Assembly (NCBI RefSeq): GCF_047675955.1 | Contig: NC_132904.1 | Span: 61,685,435 to 61,749,434, forward strand | Reading direction: 5' to 3' | From: Chlorocebus sabaeus | Taxonomy: Eukaryota; Chordata; Mammalia; Primates; Cercopithecidae | Length of the DNA stretch: 64,000 bases | In this document: positions 12,301 to 25,890 of the stretch, piece after piece | How the letters are laid out: every line of letters begins with the position of its first letter | Numbering within the stretch: position 1 is the first letter of the stretch | Notes under the pieces: model-generated | Databases searched by the model: none | Seen by the model: only the letters and a program-made list of their open reading frames with translations | What the model was told of the DNA's origin: nothing | Translations under genes and position numbers: made by a program

Positions 12301-14679
12301 TCAAAACTGGAAAGAAGCTTTCTGAGAAACTGCTCTGTGTTCTGTTAATTCATCTCACAGAGTTACATCTTTCCCTTCAAGAAGCCTTTCGCTAAGACTG
12401 TTCTTGTGGAATTGGCAAAGGGATATTTGGAAGACCATAAAAAGCTATGGTGAAAAAGGAAATATCTTCCGTTCAAAACTGGAAAGAAGCCTTCTGAGAA
12501 ACTGCTCTGTGTTTTGTTAATTCATCTCACAGAGTTGCATCTTTACCGTCAACAAGCCTTTCGCTAAGGCTGTTCTTGTGGAATTGGCAAAGGGATATTT
12601 GGAAGCCCCTAGAGGGCTACGGTGAAAAAGGAAATATCTTCCGTTCAAAACTGGAAAGAAGTTTTCTGAGAAACTGCTCTGTGTTCTGTTAATTCATCTC
12701 ACAGAGTTACATCCTTCCCTTCAAGAAGCCTTTTGATAAGGCTGTTCTTGTGGAATTGGCAAAGGGATATTTGGAGGCCCATTGAGGGCTATAGTGAAAA
12801 AGGAAATATCTTCTGTTCAAAACTGGAAAGAAGCTTTGTGAGAAACTGCTCTGTGTTCTGTTAATTCATCTCACAGAGTTACATCTTTCCCTTCAAGAAG
12901 CCTTTCGATAAGGCTGTTCTTGTGGAATTGGCAAAGGGATATTTGGAAGCCCACAGAGGGCTATGGTGAAAAAGGAAATATCTTCGGTTCAAAACTGGAA
13001 AGAAGCGTTCTGAGAAACTGCTCTGTGTTCTGTTAATTCATCTCACAGAGTTACATCTTTCCTTCAAGAAGCCTTTCGCTAAGGCTGTTCTTGTGGCATT
13101 GGCAAAGGGATATTTGGAAGCCCTTAGAGGGCTATGGTGAAAAAGGAAATATATTCCGTTCAAAACTGGAAAGAAGCTTTCTGAGAAACTGCTCTGTGTT
13201 CTGTTAGTTCATCTCACAGAGTTACATCTTTCCTTCAAGAAGCCTTTCGCTAAGGCTGTTCTTGTGGAATTGGCAAAGGGATATTTGGAAGCACATAGAG
13301 GGCTATGGTGAAAAAGGAAATATCTTACGGTCAAAACTGGAAAGAAGGCTTCTGAGAAACTGCTCTGTGTTCTGTTAATTCATCTCACAGAGTTACATCT
13401 TTACCTTCAACAAGCCTTTCGCTAAGGCTGTTCTTGGGGAATTGGCAAAGGGATATTTGGAATCCCATAGAGGGCTACGGTGAAAAAGGAAATATCTTCC
13501 GTTCAAAACTGGAAAGAAGCTTTGTGAGAATCTGCTCTGTGTTCTGTTAATTCATCTCACAGAGTTACATCTTTCCCTTCAAGAAGCCTTTTGATAAGGC
13601 TGTTCTTGTGGAATTGGCAAAGGGATATTTGGAGGCCCATATAGGGCTATAGTGAAAAAGGAAATATCTTATGTTCAAAACTGGAAAGAAGCTTTCTGAG
13701 AAACTGCTCTGTGTTCTGTTAATTCATCTCACAGAGTTACATCTTTCCCTTCAAGAAACCTTTCGCTAAGGCTGTTCTTGTGGAATTGGCAAAGGGATAT
13801 TTGGAAGCCCATAGAGGTCTCTGGTGAAAAAAGAAATATCTTCCGTTCAAAACTGGAAAGAAGCGTTCTGAGAAACTGCTCTGTGTTCTGTTAATTCATC
13901 TCACAGAGTTACATCTTTCCCTTCCAGAAGACTTTCGCTAAGACTGTTCTTGTGGAATTGGCAAAGGGATATTTGGAAGCCCATAGAAGGCTATGGTGAA
14001 AAAGGAAATAGCTTCCGTTCAAAACTGGAAAGAAGCCTTCTGTGAAACTGCTCTGTGTTCTGTTAATTCATCTCACAGAGTTACATCTTTCCCTTCAAGA
14101 AGCCTTTCGCTAATTCTGTTCTTGTGGAATTGGCAAAGGGATATTTTGAAGCCCATAGAGGGCTATGGTGAAAAAGGAAATATCTTCCGTTCAAAACTGA
14201 AAAGAAGCTTTCTGAGAAACTGCTCTGTGTTCTGTTAGTTCATCTCACAGAGTTACATCTTTCCCTTCAAGAAGCCTTTCGCTAAGGCTGTTCTTGTGGA
14301 ATTGGCAAAGGGATATTTGGAAGCCCATAGAGTTCTATGGTGAAAAGGAAATGTCTTCCGTTCAAAACTCGAAAGAAGCTTTCTGTGAAACTGCTCTGTG
14401 TTTTGTTAATTCATCTCACAGAGTTACATCTTTCCCTTCAAGAAGCCTTTCGCTAAGGCTGTTCTTGTGGAACTGGCAAAGTGATATTTGGAAGCGCATA
14501 GAGGTCTATGGTGAAAAAGGAAATATCTTCCGTTCAAAACTGGAAAGAAGCGTTCTGAGAAACTGCTCGGTGTTCTGTTAATTCATCTCACAGAGTTACA
14601 ACTTTCCCTTCAAGAAGCCTTTCGCTAAGGCTGTTCTAGTGTAATTGACAATGGGATATTTGGAAGCCCATACAGGTCT
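9352..14679 (+). repeat. Mosaic higher-order unit II (5,328 bp, 31 monomers)
   Basis: This is the tandem partner of unit I, longer by one 171-bp monomer at about 11,906-12,076. Unit I to II offsets stay exactly constant on each side of that insertion, so other indels are absent or balanced. The first two monomers (to about 9,570) carry TTCTTATGG, GGAAGCAC and GGAAGGAAGC variants. These match the copy at 585-830 better than the corresponding part of unit I, which suggests patchwork exchange. Confidence 0.75.
11906..12076 (+). repeat. Single extra monomer (171 bp) in unit II relative to unit I
   Basis: The unit I to II offset is 5,157 bp up to this point (6,044 versus 11,201) and 5,328 bp after it (7,111 versus 12,439). 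The additional 171 bp is one monomer of the GAGTTCTATGGTGAAAAGG class, which is itself one base short in its A run. It is either a gain here or a loss at about 6,748 in unit I. Confidence 0.75.
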
Positions 14680-15570
14680 ATGGGGAAAAAGGAAATATCT
14701 TCCGTTCAAAACTGGAAAGAAGCCTTCTGTGAAACTGCTCTGTGTTCTGTTAATTCATCTCACAGAGTTACATCTTTACCTTCAACAAGCCTTTCGCTAA
14801 TTCTGTTCTTATGGAATTGGCAAAGGGATATTTGGAAGCACATAGAGGGCTATGGTGAAAAAGGAAATATCTTCCGTTCAAAACTGGAAGGAAGCTTTCT
14901 GAGAAACTGCTCTGTGTTCTGTTAGTTCATCTCACAGAGTTACATCTTTCCCTTCAAGAAGCCTTGCGCTAAGGCTGTTCTTGTGGAATTGGCAAAGTGA
15001 TATTTGGAACCCCTAGAGGGCTATGGTGAAAAAGGAAATATCTTCCGTTCAAAACTGGAAAGACGGTTTCTGAGAAACTGCTCTGTGTTCTCTTAATTTA
15101 TCTCACAGAGTTACATCTTTAACTTCAAGAAGCCTTTCGCTAAGGCTGTTCTTGTGGAATTTGCAACGGGATATTTGGAAGCCTATAGAGGTCTATGGGG
15201 AAAATGGACATATCTTCCGTTCAAAACTGGAAAGAAGCTTTCTGAGAAACTGCTCTGTGTTCTGTTAATTCATCTCACTGAGTTACATCTTTCCCTTCAA
15301 GAATCCTTTCGCTAAGGCTGTTCTTGTGGAATTGGCAAAGGGATATTTGGAAGCCCCTAGAGGGCTATGGTGAAAAAGGAAATATCTTCCGTTCACAACT
15401 GGAAAGAAGCTTTCTGAGAAACTGCTCTGTGTTCTGTTAATTCATCTCACAGAGTTACATCTTTACCTTCAACAAGCCTTTCGCTAAGGCTGTTCTTGTG
15501 GAATTGGCAAAGGGATATTTGGGAGCCCATAGAGGGCTACGGTGAAAAAGGAAATATCTTCCGTTCAAAA
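14680..15570 (+). repeat. Mosaic higher-order unit III, truncated (~0.9 kb)
   Basis: The sequence continues unit II at the 5,328-bp offset (9,352-10,242 versus 14,680-15,570) for about five monomers. It then departs: copy II keeps CAAAACTGG with GCTTTCTGAG, while here the sequence reads CAAAAATGG with GCTTTGTGAG. A hybrid monomer follows at once, which marks an exchange breakpoint. Confidence 0.65.
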
Positions 15571-18500
15571 ATGGAAAGAAGCTTTGTGAGAAACTGCTCT
15601 GTGTTCTGTTAATTCATCTCACAGAGTTACATCTTTCCCTTCAAGAAGCCTTTTGATAAGGCTGTTCTTGTGGAATTGGCAAAGGGATATTTGGAGGCCC
15701 ATAGAGGGCTATGGTGAAAAGGAAATATCTTCCGTTCAAAACTCGAAAGAAGCTTTCTGAGAAACTGCTCTGTGTTCTGTTAATTCTTCTCACAGAGTTA
15801 CATCTTTCCCTTCAAGAAGCCTTTCTCTAAGGCTGTTCTTGTGGAATTGGCAAAGGGATATTTGGAAGCCCATAGAGGGCTATGGTGAAAAAGGAAATAT
15901 CTTCCGTTCAAAACTGGAAAGAAGCGTTCTGAGAAACTGCTCTGTGTTCTGTTAATTCATCTCACAGAGTTACATCTTTCCCTTCAAGAAGACTTTCGCT
16001 AAGGCTGTTCTTGTGGCATTGGCAAAGGGATATTTGGAAGCCCTTAGTGGGCTATGGTGAACAAGGAAATATCTTCCGTTCAAAACTGGAAAGAAGCTTT
16101 CTGAGAAACTGCTCTGTGTTCTGTTAGTTCATCTCACAGAGTTACATCTTTCCCTTCAAGAAGCCTTTCGCTAAGGCTGTTCTTGTGGAATTGGCAAAGG
16201 GATATTTGGAAGCCCATAGAGGGCTATGGTGAAAAAGGAAATATCTTCGGTTCAAAACTGGAAAGAAGCGTTCTGAGAAACTGCTCTGTGTTCTGTTAAT
16301 TCATCTCACAGAGTTACATCTTTCCCTTGAAGAAGACTTTCGCTAAGGCTGTTCTTGTGGCGTTGGCAAAGGGATATTTCTAAGCCCTTAGAGGGCTACG
16401 GTGACAAAGGAAATATATTCCGTTCAAAACTGGAAAGACGGTTTCTGAGAAACTGCTCTGTGTTCTCTTAATTTATCTCACAGAGTTACATCTTTCCCTT
16501 CAAGAAGCCTTTCGCTAAGGCTGTTCTTATGGAATTTGCAAAGGGATATTTGGAAGCCTATAGAGGTCTATGGGGAAAATGGACATATCTTCCGTTCAAA
16601 ACTGGAAAGAAGCTTTCTGAGAAACTGCTCTGTGTTCTGTTAATTCATCTCACAGAGTTACATCTTTCCCTTCAAGAAGCCTTTCGCTAAGGCTGTTCTT
16701 GTGGAATTGGCAAAGGGATATTTGGAAGCCCCTAGAGGGCTATGGTGAAAAAGGAAATATCTTCCGTTCACAACTGGAAAGAAGCTTTCTGAGAAACTGC
16801 TCTGCGTTCTGTTAATTCATCTCACAGAGTTACATCTTTCCCTTCAAGAAGCCTTGCGCTAAGGCTGTTCTTGTGGAATTGGCAAAGTGATATTTGGAAC
16901 CCCTAGAGGGCTATGGTGAAAAAGGAAATATCTTCGGTTCAAAATTGGAAAGACGGTTTCTGAGAAACTGCTCTGTGTTCTCTTAATTTATCTCACAGAG
17001 TTACATCTTTCCCTTCAAGAAGCCTTTCGCTAAGGCTGTTCTTGTGGAATTTGCAAAGGGATATTTGGAAGCCTATAGAGGTCTATGGGGAAAATGGACA
17101 TATCTTCCGTTCAAAACTGGAAAGAAGCTTTCTGAGAAACTGCTCTGTGTTCTGTTAATTCATCTCACAGAGTTACATCTTTCCCTTCAAGAAGCCTTTC
17201 GCTAAGGCTCTTCTTGTGGAATTGGCAAAGGGATATTTGGAAGCCCATAGAGGGCTATGGTGAAAAAGGAAATATCTTCCGTTCACAACTGGAAAGAAGC
17301 GTTCTGAGAAACTGCTCTGTGTTCTGTTAATTCATCTCACAGAGTTACATCTTTCCCTTCAAGAAGACTTTTGATAAGGCTGTTCTTGTGGAATTGGCAA
17401 AGGGATATTTGGAGGCCCATAGAGGGCTATAGTGAAAAAGGAAATATCTTCTGTTCAAAACTGGAAAGAAGCTTTGTGAGAAACTGCTCTGTGTTCTGTT
17501 AATTCATCTCACAGAGTTACATCTTTCCCTTCAAGAAGCCTTTCGCTAAGGCTGTTCTTGTGGAATTGGCAAAGGGATATTTGGAAGCCCATAGAGGGCT
17601 ATGGTGAAAAAACAAATATCTTCCGTTCAAAACTGGAAAGAAGCGTTCTGAGAAACTGCTCTGTGTTCTGTTAATTCAACTCACAGAGTTACATCTTTCC
17701 CTTCAAGAAGCCTTTCGCTAAGGCTGTTCTTGTGGCATTGGCAAAGGGATATTTGGAAGCCCATAGAGGGCTATGGCGAAAAAGGAAATATCTTCCGTTC
17801 AAAACTGGAAAGAAGCTTTCTGAGAAACTGCTCTGTGTTCTGTTAGTTCATCTCACATAGTTACATCTTTCCCTTCAAGAAGCCTTTCCCTAAGGCTGTT
17901 CTTGTGGAATTCGCAAAGGGATATTTGGAAGCCCATAGAGGGCTATGGTGAAAAAGGAAATAATCTTACGGTCAAAACTGGAAAGAAGCTTTCTGTGAAA
18001 CTGCTCTGTGTTCTCTTAATTTATCTCACAGAGTTACATCTTTCCCTTCAAGAAGCCTTTCGCTAAGGCTGTTCTTGTGGAATTGGCAAAGGGATATTTG
18101 GAAGCCCATAGAGTTCTATGGTGAAAAGGAAATGTCTTCCGTTCAAAACTCTAAAGAAGCTTTCTGTGAAACTGCTCTGTGTTTTGTTAATTCATCTCAC
18201 AGAGTTACATCTTTCCCTTCAAGAAGCCTTTCGCTAAGGCTGTTCTTGTGGAATTGGCAAAGTGATATTTGGAAGCGCATACAGGTCTATGGGGAAAAAG
18301 GAAATATCTTCCGTTCAAAACTGGAAAGAAGCGTTCTGAGAAACTGCTCGGTGTTCTGTTAATTCATCTCACAGAGTTACAACTTTCCCTTCAAGAAGCC
18401 TTTCGCTAAGGCTGTTCTAGTGTAATTGACAATGGGATATTTGGAAGCCCATACAGGTCTATGGGGAAAAAGGAAATATCTTCCGTTCAAAACTGGAAAG

Positions 18501-21500
18501 AAGCTTTCTGAGAAACTGCTCTGTGTTCTGTTAATTCATCTCACAGAGTTACATCTTTCCCTTCAAGAAGCCTTTTGATAAGACTGTTCTTGTGGAATTG
18601 GCAAAGGGATATTTGGAAGACCATAAAAAGCTATGGTGAAAAAGGAAATATCTTCCGTTCAAAACTGGAAAGAAGCCTTCTGAGAAACTGCTCTGTGTTT
18701 TGTTAATTCATCTCACAGAGTTGCATCTTTACCGTCAACAAGCCTTTCGCTAAGGCTGTTCTTGTGGAATTGGCAAAGGGATATTTGGAAGCCCCTAGAG
18801 GGCTACGGTGAAAAAGGAAATATCTTCCGTTCAAAACTGGAAAGAAGTTTTCTGAGAAACTGCTCTGTGTTCTGTTAATTCATCTCACAGAGTTGCATCG
18901 TTCCCTTCAAGAAGCCTTTTGATAAGGCTGTTCTTGTGGAATTGGCAAAGGGATATTTGGAGGCCCATAGAGGGCTATAGTGAAAAAGGAAATATCTTCT
19001 GTTCAAAACTGGAAAGAAGCTTTGTGAGAAACTGCTCTGTGTTCTGTTAATTCATCTCACAGAGTTACATCTTTCCCTTCAAGAAGCCTTTCGATAAGGC
19101 TGTTCTTGTGGAATTGGCAAAGGGATATTTGGAAGCCCACAGAGGGCTATGGTGAAAAAGGAAATATCTTCGGTTCAAAACTGGAAAGAAGCGTTCTGAG
19201 AAACTGCTCTGTGTTCTGTTAATTCATCTCACAGAGTTACATCTTTCCCTTGAAGAAGACTTTCGCTAAGGCTGTTCTTGTGGCATTGGCAAAGGGATAT
19301 TTGGAAGCCCTTAGAGGGCTATGGTGAAAAAGGAAATATATTCCGTTCAAAACTGGAAAGAAGCTTTCTGAGAAACTGCTCTGTGTTCTGTTAGTTCATC
19401 TCACAGAGTTACATCTTTCCTTCAAGAAGCCTTTCGCTAAGGCTGTTCTTGTGGAATTGGCAAAGGGATATTTGGAAGCACATAGAGGGCTATGGTGAAA
19501 AAGGAAATATCTTACGGTCAAAACTGGAAAGAAGGTTTCTGAGAAACTGCTCTGTGTTCTGTTAATTCATCTCACAGAGTTACATCTTTACCTTCAACAA
19601 GCCTTTCGCTAAGGCTGTTCTTGTGGAATTGGCAAAGGGATATTTGGAATCCCATAGAGGGCTACGGTGAAAAAGGAAATATCTTCCGTTCAAAACTGGA
19701 AAGAAGCTTTGTGAGAATCTGCTCTGTGTTCTGTTAATTCATCTCACAGAGTTACATCTTTCCCTTCAAGAAGCCTTTTGATAAGGCTGTTCTTGTGGAA
19801 TTGGCAAAGGGATATTTGGAGGCCCATATAGGGCTATAGTGAAAAAGGAAATATCTTATGTTCAAAACTGGAAAGAAGCTTTGTGAGAAACTGCTCTGTG
19901 TTCTGTTAATTCATCTCACAGAGTTACATCTTTCCCTTCAAGAAACCTTTCGCTAAGGCTGTTCTTGTGGAATTGGCAAAGGGATATTTGGAAGCCCATA
20001 GAGGTCTCTGGTGAAAAATGAAATATCTTCCGTTCAAAACTGGAAAGAAGCGTTCTGAGAAACTGCTCTGTGTTCTGTTAATTCATCTCACAGAGTTACA
20101 TCTTTCCCTTCCAGAAGACTTTCGCTACGGCTGTTCTTGTGGAATTGGCAAAGGGATATTTGGAAGCCCATAGAAGGCTATGGTGAAAAAGGAAATAGCT
20201 TCCGTCAAAACTGGAAAGAAGCCTTCTGTGAAACTGCTCTGTGTTCTGTTAATTCATCTCACAGAGTTACATCTTTCCCTTCAAGAAGCCTTTCGCTAAT
20301 TCTGTTCTTGTGGAATTGGCAAAGGGATATTTTGAAGCCCATAGAGGGCTATGGTGAAAAAGGAAATATCTTCCGTTCAAAACTGAAAAGAAGCTTTCTG
20401 AGAAACTGCCCTGTGTTCTGTTAGTTCATCTCACAGAGTTACATCTTTCCCTTCAAGAAGCCTTGCGCTAAGGCTGTTCTTGTGGAATTGGCAAAGTGAT
20501 ATTTGGAACCCCTAGAGGGCTATGGTGAAAAAGGAAATATATTCCGTTCAAAACTGGAAAGACGGTTTCTGAGAAACTGCTCTGTGTTCTCTTAATTTAT
20601 CTCACAGAGTTACATCTTTCCCTTCAAGAAGCCTTTCGCTAAGGCTGTTCTTGTGGAATTTGCAAAGGGATATTTGGAAGCCTATAGAGGTCTATGGGGA
20701 AAATGGACATATCTTCCGTTCAAAACTGGAAAGAAGCTTTCTGAGAAACTGCTCTGTGTTCTGATAATTCATCTCACAGAGTTACATCTTTCCCTTCAAG
20801 AAGCCTTTCGCTAAGGCTGTTCTTGTGGAATTGGCAAAGGGATATTTGGAAGCCCCTAGAGGGCTATGGTGAAAAAGGAAATATCTTCCGTTCACAACTG
20901 GAAAGAAGCTTTCTGAGAAACTGCTCTGTGTTCTGTTAATTCATCTCACAGAGTTACATCTTTACCTTCAACAAGCCTTTCGCTAAGGCTGTTCTTGTGG
21001 AATTCGCAAAGGGATATTTGGGAGCCCATAGAGGGCTACGGTGAAAAAGGAAATATCTTCCGTTCAAAACTGGAAAGAAGCTTTCTGAGAAACTGCTCTG
21101 TGTTCTGTTAATTCATCTCACAGAGTTACATCTTTGCCTTCAAGAAGCCTTTTGATAAGGCTGTTCTTGTGGAATTGGCAAAGGGATATTTGGAGGCCCA
21201 TAGAGGGCTATAGTGAAAAAGGAAATATCTTCTGTTCAAAACTGGAAAGAAGCTTTGTGAGAAACTGCTCTGTGTTCTGTTAATTCATCTCACAGAGTTA
21301 CATCTTTCCCTTCAAGAAGCCTTTCGCTAAGGCTGTTCTTGTGGAATTGGCAAAGGGATATTTGGAAGCCCATAGAGGGCTATGGTGAAAAAACAAATAT
21401 CTTCCGTTCAAAACTGGAAAGAAGCGTTCTGAGAAACTGCTCTGTGTTCTGTTAATTCATCTCACAGAGTTACATCTTTCCCTTCAAGAAGCCTTTCGCT

Positions 21501-23375
21501 AAGGCTGTTCTTGTGGAATTGGCAAAGGGATATTTGGAAGCCCATAGAGATCTATGGTGAAAAAAGAAATAACTTCCGTTCAAAACTGGAAAGAAGCGTT
21601 CTGAGAAACTGCTCTGTGTTCTGTTAATTCATCTCACAGAGTTACATTTTCCCTTCAAGAAGACTTTCGCTAAGGCTGTTCTTGTGGAATTGGCAAAGGG
21701 ATATTTGGAAGCCCTTAGAAGGCTATGGTGAAAAAGGAAATACCTTCCGTTCAAAACTGGAAAGAAGCCTTCTGTGAAACTGCTCTGTGTTCTGTTAATT
21801 CATCTCACAGAGTTACGTCTTTACCTTCAACAAGCCTTTCGCTAATTCTGTTCTTATGGAATTGGCAAACGGATATTTGGAAGCCCATAGAGGGCTATGG
21901 TGAAGAAGGAAATATCTTCCGTTCAAAACTGGAAGGAAGCTTTCTGAGAAACTGCTCTGTGTTCTGTTAGTTCATCTCACAGAGTTACATCTTTCCCTTC
22001 AAGAAGCCTTGCGCTAAGGCTGTTCTTGTGGAATTGACAAAGTGATATTTGGAACCCCTAGAGGGCTATGGTGAAAAAGGAAATATCTTCCGTTCAAAAC
22101 TGGAAAGACGGTTTCTGAGAAACTGCTCTGTGTTCTCTTAATTTATCTCACAGAGTTACATCTTTCCCTTCAAGAAGCCTTTCGCTAAGGCTGTTCTTGT
22201 GGCATTGGCAAAGGGATATTTGGAAGCCTATAGAGGTCTATGGGGAAAATTGACATATCTTCCGTTCAAAACTGGAAAGAAGCTTTCTGAGAAACTGCTC
22301 TGTGTTCTGTTAATTCATCTCACAGAGTTACATCTTTCCCTTCAAGAAGCCTTTCGCTAAGACTGTTCTTGTGGAATTGGCAAAGGGATATTTGGAAGAC
22401 CATAGAAGGCTATGGTGAAAAAGGAAATATCTTCCGTTCAAAACTGGAAAGAAGCCTTCTGAGAAAGTGCTCTGTGTTTTTTTAATTCATCTCACAGAGT
22501 TGCATCTTTACCGTCAACAAGCCTTTCGCTAAGGCTGTTCTTGTGGAATTGGAAAAGGGATATTTGGAAGCCCATAGAGGGCTACGGTGAAAAAGGAAAT
22601 ATCTTCCGTTCAAAACTGGAAAGAAGCTTTCTGAGAAACTGCTCTGTGTTCTGTTAATTCATCTCACAGAGTTACACCGTTCCCTTCAAGAAGCCTTTTG
22701 ATAAGGCTGTTCTTGTGGAATTGGCAAAGGGATATTTGGAGGCCCATAGAGGGCTATAGTGAAAAAGGAAATATCTTCTGTTCAAAACTGGAAAGAAGCT
22801 TTGTGAGAAACTGCTCTGTGTTCTGTTAATTCATCTCACAGAGTTACATCTTTCCCTTCAAGAAGCCTTTCGATAAGGCTGTTCTTGTGGAATTGGAAAA
22901 GGGATATTTGGAAGCCCACAGAGGGCTATGGTGAAAAATGAAATATCTTCCGTTCAAAACTGGAAAGAAGCGTTCTGAGAAACTGCTCTGTGTTCTGTTA
23001 ATTCATCTCAGAGAGTTACATCTTTCCCTTGAAGAAGACTTTCGCTAAGGCTGTTCTTGTGGCATTGGCAAAGGGATATTTGGAAGCCCTTAGAGGGCTA
23101 TGGTGAAAAAGGAAATATATTCCGTTCAAAACTGGAAAGAAGCTTTCTGAGAAACTGCTCTGTGTTCTGTTAGTTCATCTCACAGAGTTACATCTTTCCC
23201 TTCAAGAAGCCTTTCGCTAAGGCTGTTCTTGTGGAATTGGCAAAGGGATATTTGGAAGCACATAGAGGGCTATGGTGAAAAAGGAAATATCTTACGGTCA
23301 AAACTGGAAAGAAGGTTTCTGAGAAACTGCTCTGTGTTCTGTTAATTCATCTAACAGAGTTACATCTTTACCTTC
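15571..23375 (+). repeat. Mosaic alpha-satellite domain with reshuffled monomer order
   Basis: This stretch is built from the same variant monomers as the units to its left, in a different order. About 15.7-16.5 kb resembles 2.6-3.4 kb; the rare TTTCTAAGCCC / GTGACAAAGG monomer is at 3,300-3,350 and again at 16,370-16,410. About 16.5-17.2 kb carries extra TATGGGGAAAATGG and GGAACCCCTAG monomers. About 17.9-20.4 kb returns to the order seen at 6.6-8.9 kb and 11.8-14.2 kb. One monomer near 20,200 has lost a base (TTCCGTCAAAAC instead of TTCCGTTCAAAAC). No gene or foreign insertion is present. Confidence 0.75.
15579..15749 (+). repeat. Hybrid (junction) monomer, 171 bp
   Basis: The left half has the TTTTGATAAGG / GGAGGCCC signature of one class. 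The right half has the one-base-short A run (GGTGAAAAGG) and ACTCGAAAG of another class seen near 2,650. The next monomers follow the second class's order (TTCTTCTCACAG, TTTCTCTAAGG). This is the breakpoint where unit III ends. Confidence 0.65.
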
Positions 23376-23483
23376 AACAAGCCTTTTGCTAAGGCTGTTC
23401 TTGTGGAATTGGAAAAGGGATATTTGGAAGCCCATAGAGGGCTACGGTGAAAAAGGAAATATCTTCCATTCAAAACTGGAAAG

Positions 23484-23655
23484 AAGCTTTGTGAGAATCT
23501 GCTCTGTGTTCTGTTAATTCATCTCACAGAGTTACATCTTTCCCTTCAAGAAGCCTTTTGATAAGGCTGTTCTTGTGGAATTGGCAAAGGGATATTTGGA
23601 AGCCCATAGAGGTCTCTGGTGAAAAAAGAAATACCTTCCGTTCAAAACTGGAAAG
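23484..23655 (+). repeat. Hybrid (junction) monomer marking loss of one monomer
   Basis: TTTTGATAAGG of one class is joined within a single monomer to GAGGTCTCTGGTG of the next class. Elsewhere (for example 3,790-4,030 and 8,260-8,500) these sit in two consecutive monomers. One full monomer has been deleted by exchange inside this repeat. Confidence 0.7.
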
Positions 23656-25718
23656 AAGCGTTCTGAGAAACTGCTCTGTGTTCTGTTAATTCATCTCACA
23701 GAGTTACATCTTTCCCTTCCAGAAGACTTTCGCTAAGGCTGTTCTTGTGGAATTGGCAAAGGGATATTTGGAAGCCCATAGAAGGCTATGGTGAAAAAGG
23801 AAATACCTTCCGTTCAAAACTGGAAAGAAGCCTTCTGTGAAACTGCTCTGTGTTCTGTTAATTCATCTCACAGAGTTACATCTTCACCTTCAACAAGCCT
23901 TTCGCTAATTCTGCTCTTGTGGAATTGGCAAAGGGATATTTTGAAGCCCATAGAGGGCTATGGTGAAAAAGGAAATATCTTCCGTTCAAAACTGGAAAGA
24001 AGCTTTCTGAGAAACTGCTCTGTGTTCTGTTAGTTCATCTCACAGAGTTACATCTTTCCCTTCAAGAAGCCTTGCGCTAAGGCTGTTCTTGTGGAATTGG
24101 CAAAGTGATATTTGGAACTCCTAGAGGGCTATGGTGAAAAAGGAAATATCTTCCGTTCAAAACTGGAAAGACGGTTTCTGAGAAACTGCTCTGTGTTCTC
24201 TTAATTTATCTCACAGAGTTACATCTTTCCCTTCAAGAAGCCTTTCGCTAAGGCTGTTCTTGTGGAATTTGCAAAGGGATATTTGGAAGCCTATAGAGGT
24301 CTATGGGGAAAATGGACATATCTTCCGTTCAAAACTGGAAAGAAGCTTTCTGAGAAACTGCTCTGTGTTCTGTTAATTCATCTCACAGAGTTACATCTTT
24401 CCCTTCAAGAAGCCTTTCGCTAAGGCTGTTCTTGTGGAATTGGCAAAGGGATATTTGGAAGCCCCTAGAGGGCTATGGTGAAAAAGGAAATATCTTCCGT
24501 TCACAACTGGAAAGAAGCTTTCTGAGAAACTGCTCTGTGTTCTGTTAATTCATCTCACAGAGTTACATCTTTACCTTCAACAAGCCTTTCGCTAAGGCTG
24601 TTCTTGTGGAATTGGCAAAGGGATATTTGGGAGCCCATAGAGGGCTACGGTGAAAAAGGAAATATCTTCCGTTCAAAACTGGAAAGAAGCTTTCTGAGAA
24701 ACTGCTCTGTGTTCTGTTAATTCATCTCACAGAGTTACATCTTTCCCTTCAAGAAGCCTTTTGATAAGGCTGTTCTTGTGGAATTGGCAAAGGGATAGTT
24801 GGAGGTCCATAGAGGGCTATAGTGAAAAAGGAAATATCTTCTGTTCAAAACTGGAAAGAAGCTTTGTGAGAAACTGCTCTGTGTTCTGTTAATTCATCTC
24901 ACAGAGTTACATCTTTCCCTTCAAGAAGCCTTTCGCTAAGGCTGTTCTTGTGGAATTGGCAAAGGGATATTTGGAAGCCCTTAGAGGGCTATGGTGAAAA
25001 AACAAATATCTTCCGTTCAAAACTGGAAAGAAGCTTTCTGAGAAACTGCTCTGTGTTCTGTTAATTCATCTCACAGAGTTACATCTTTCCCTTCAAGAAG
25101 CCTTTCGCTAAGGCTGTTCTTGTGGCATTGGCAAAGGGATATTTGGAAGCCCATAGAGGGCTATGGCGAAAAAGGAAATATCTTGCGTTCAAAACTGGAA
25201 AGAAGCTTTCTGAGAAACTGCTCTGTGTTCTGTTAGTTCATCTCACAGAGTTACGTCTTTCCCTTCAAGAAGCCTTTCGCTAAGGCTGTTCTTGTGGAAT
25301 TCGCAAAGGGATATTTGGAAGCCCATAGAGGGCTATGGTGAAAAAGGAAATAATCTTACGGTCAAAACTGGAAAGAAGCTTTCTGTGAAACTGCTCTGTG
25401 TTCTCTTAATTTATCTCACAGAGTTACATCTTTCCCTTCAAGAAGCCTTTCGCTAAGGCTGTTCTTGTGGAATTGGCAAAGGGATATTTGGAAGCCCATA
25501 GAGTTCTATGGTGAAAAGGAAATGTCTTCCGTTCAAAACTCGAAAGAAGCTTTCTGTGAAACTGCTCTGTGTTTTGTTAATTCATCTCACAGAGTTACAT
25601 CTTTCCCTTCAAGAAGCCTTTCGCTAAGGCTGTTCTTGTGGAATTGGCAAAGTGATATTTGGAAGCGCATAGAGGGCTATGGTGAAAAAGGAAATATCTT
25701 CCGTTCAAAACTGGAAAG

Positions 25719-25890
25719 AACCGTTCTGAGAAACTGCTCGGTGTTCTGTTAATTCATCTCACAGAGTTACAACTTTCCCTTCAAGAAGCCTTTCGCTAAG
25801 GCTGTTCTAGTGTAATTGACAATGGGATATTTGGAAGCCCATACAGGTCTATGGGGAAAAAGGAAATATCTTCCGTTCAAAACTGGAAAG
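25719..25890 (+). repeat. Hybrid (junction) monomer followed by a skipped monomer
   Basis: This has the same composition as the hybrid at 9,220 (TAATTGACAATGGG with a GCCTTCTGTGAAAC exit). The following monomer is the CCTTGCGCT / GGAACCCCTAG class rather than the expected AATTCTGTTC class. A further one-monomer deletion relative to units II and III is implied. Confidence 0.55.

Noticed and set aside
585..23788. Marker spacings of 21, 26, 31, 36 and 21 monomers, rising in steps of five, which hinted at a five-monomer module added step by step.
   Set aside because: Comparing the variant order shows the extra monomers come from different blocks (for example four monomers plus one separate single-monomer gain between the second and third unit). 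The step of five appears coincidental.
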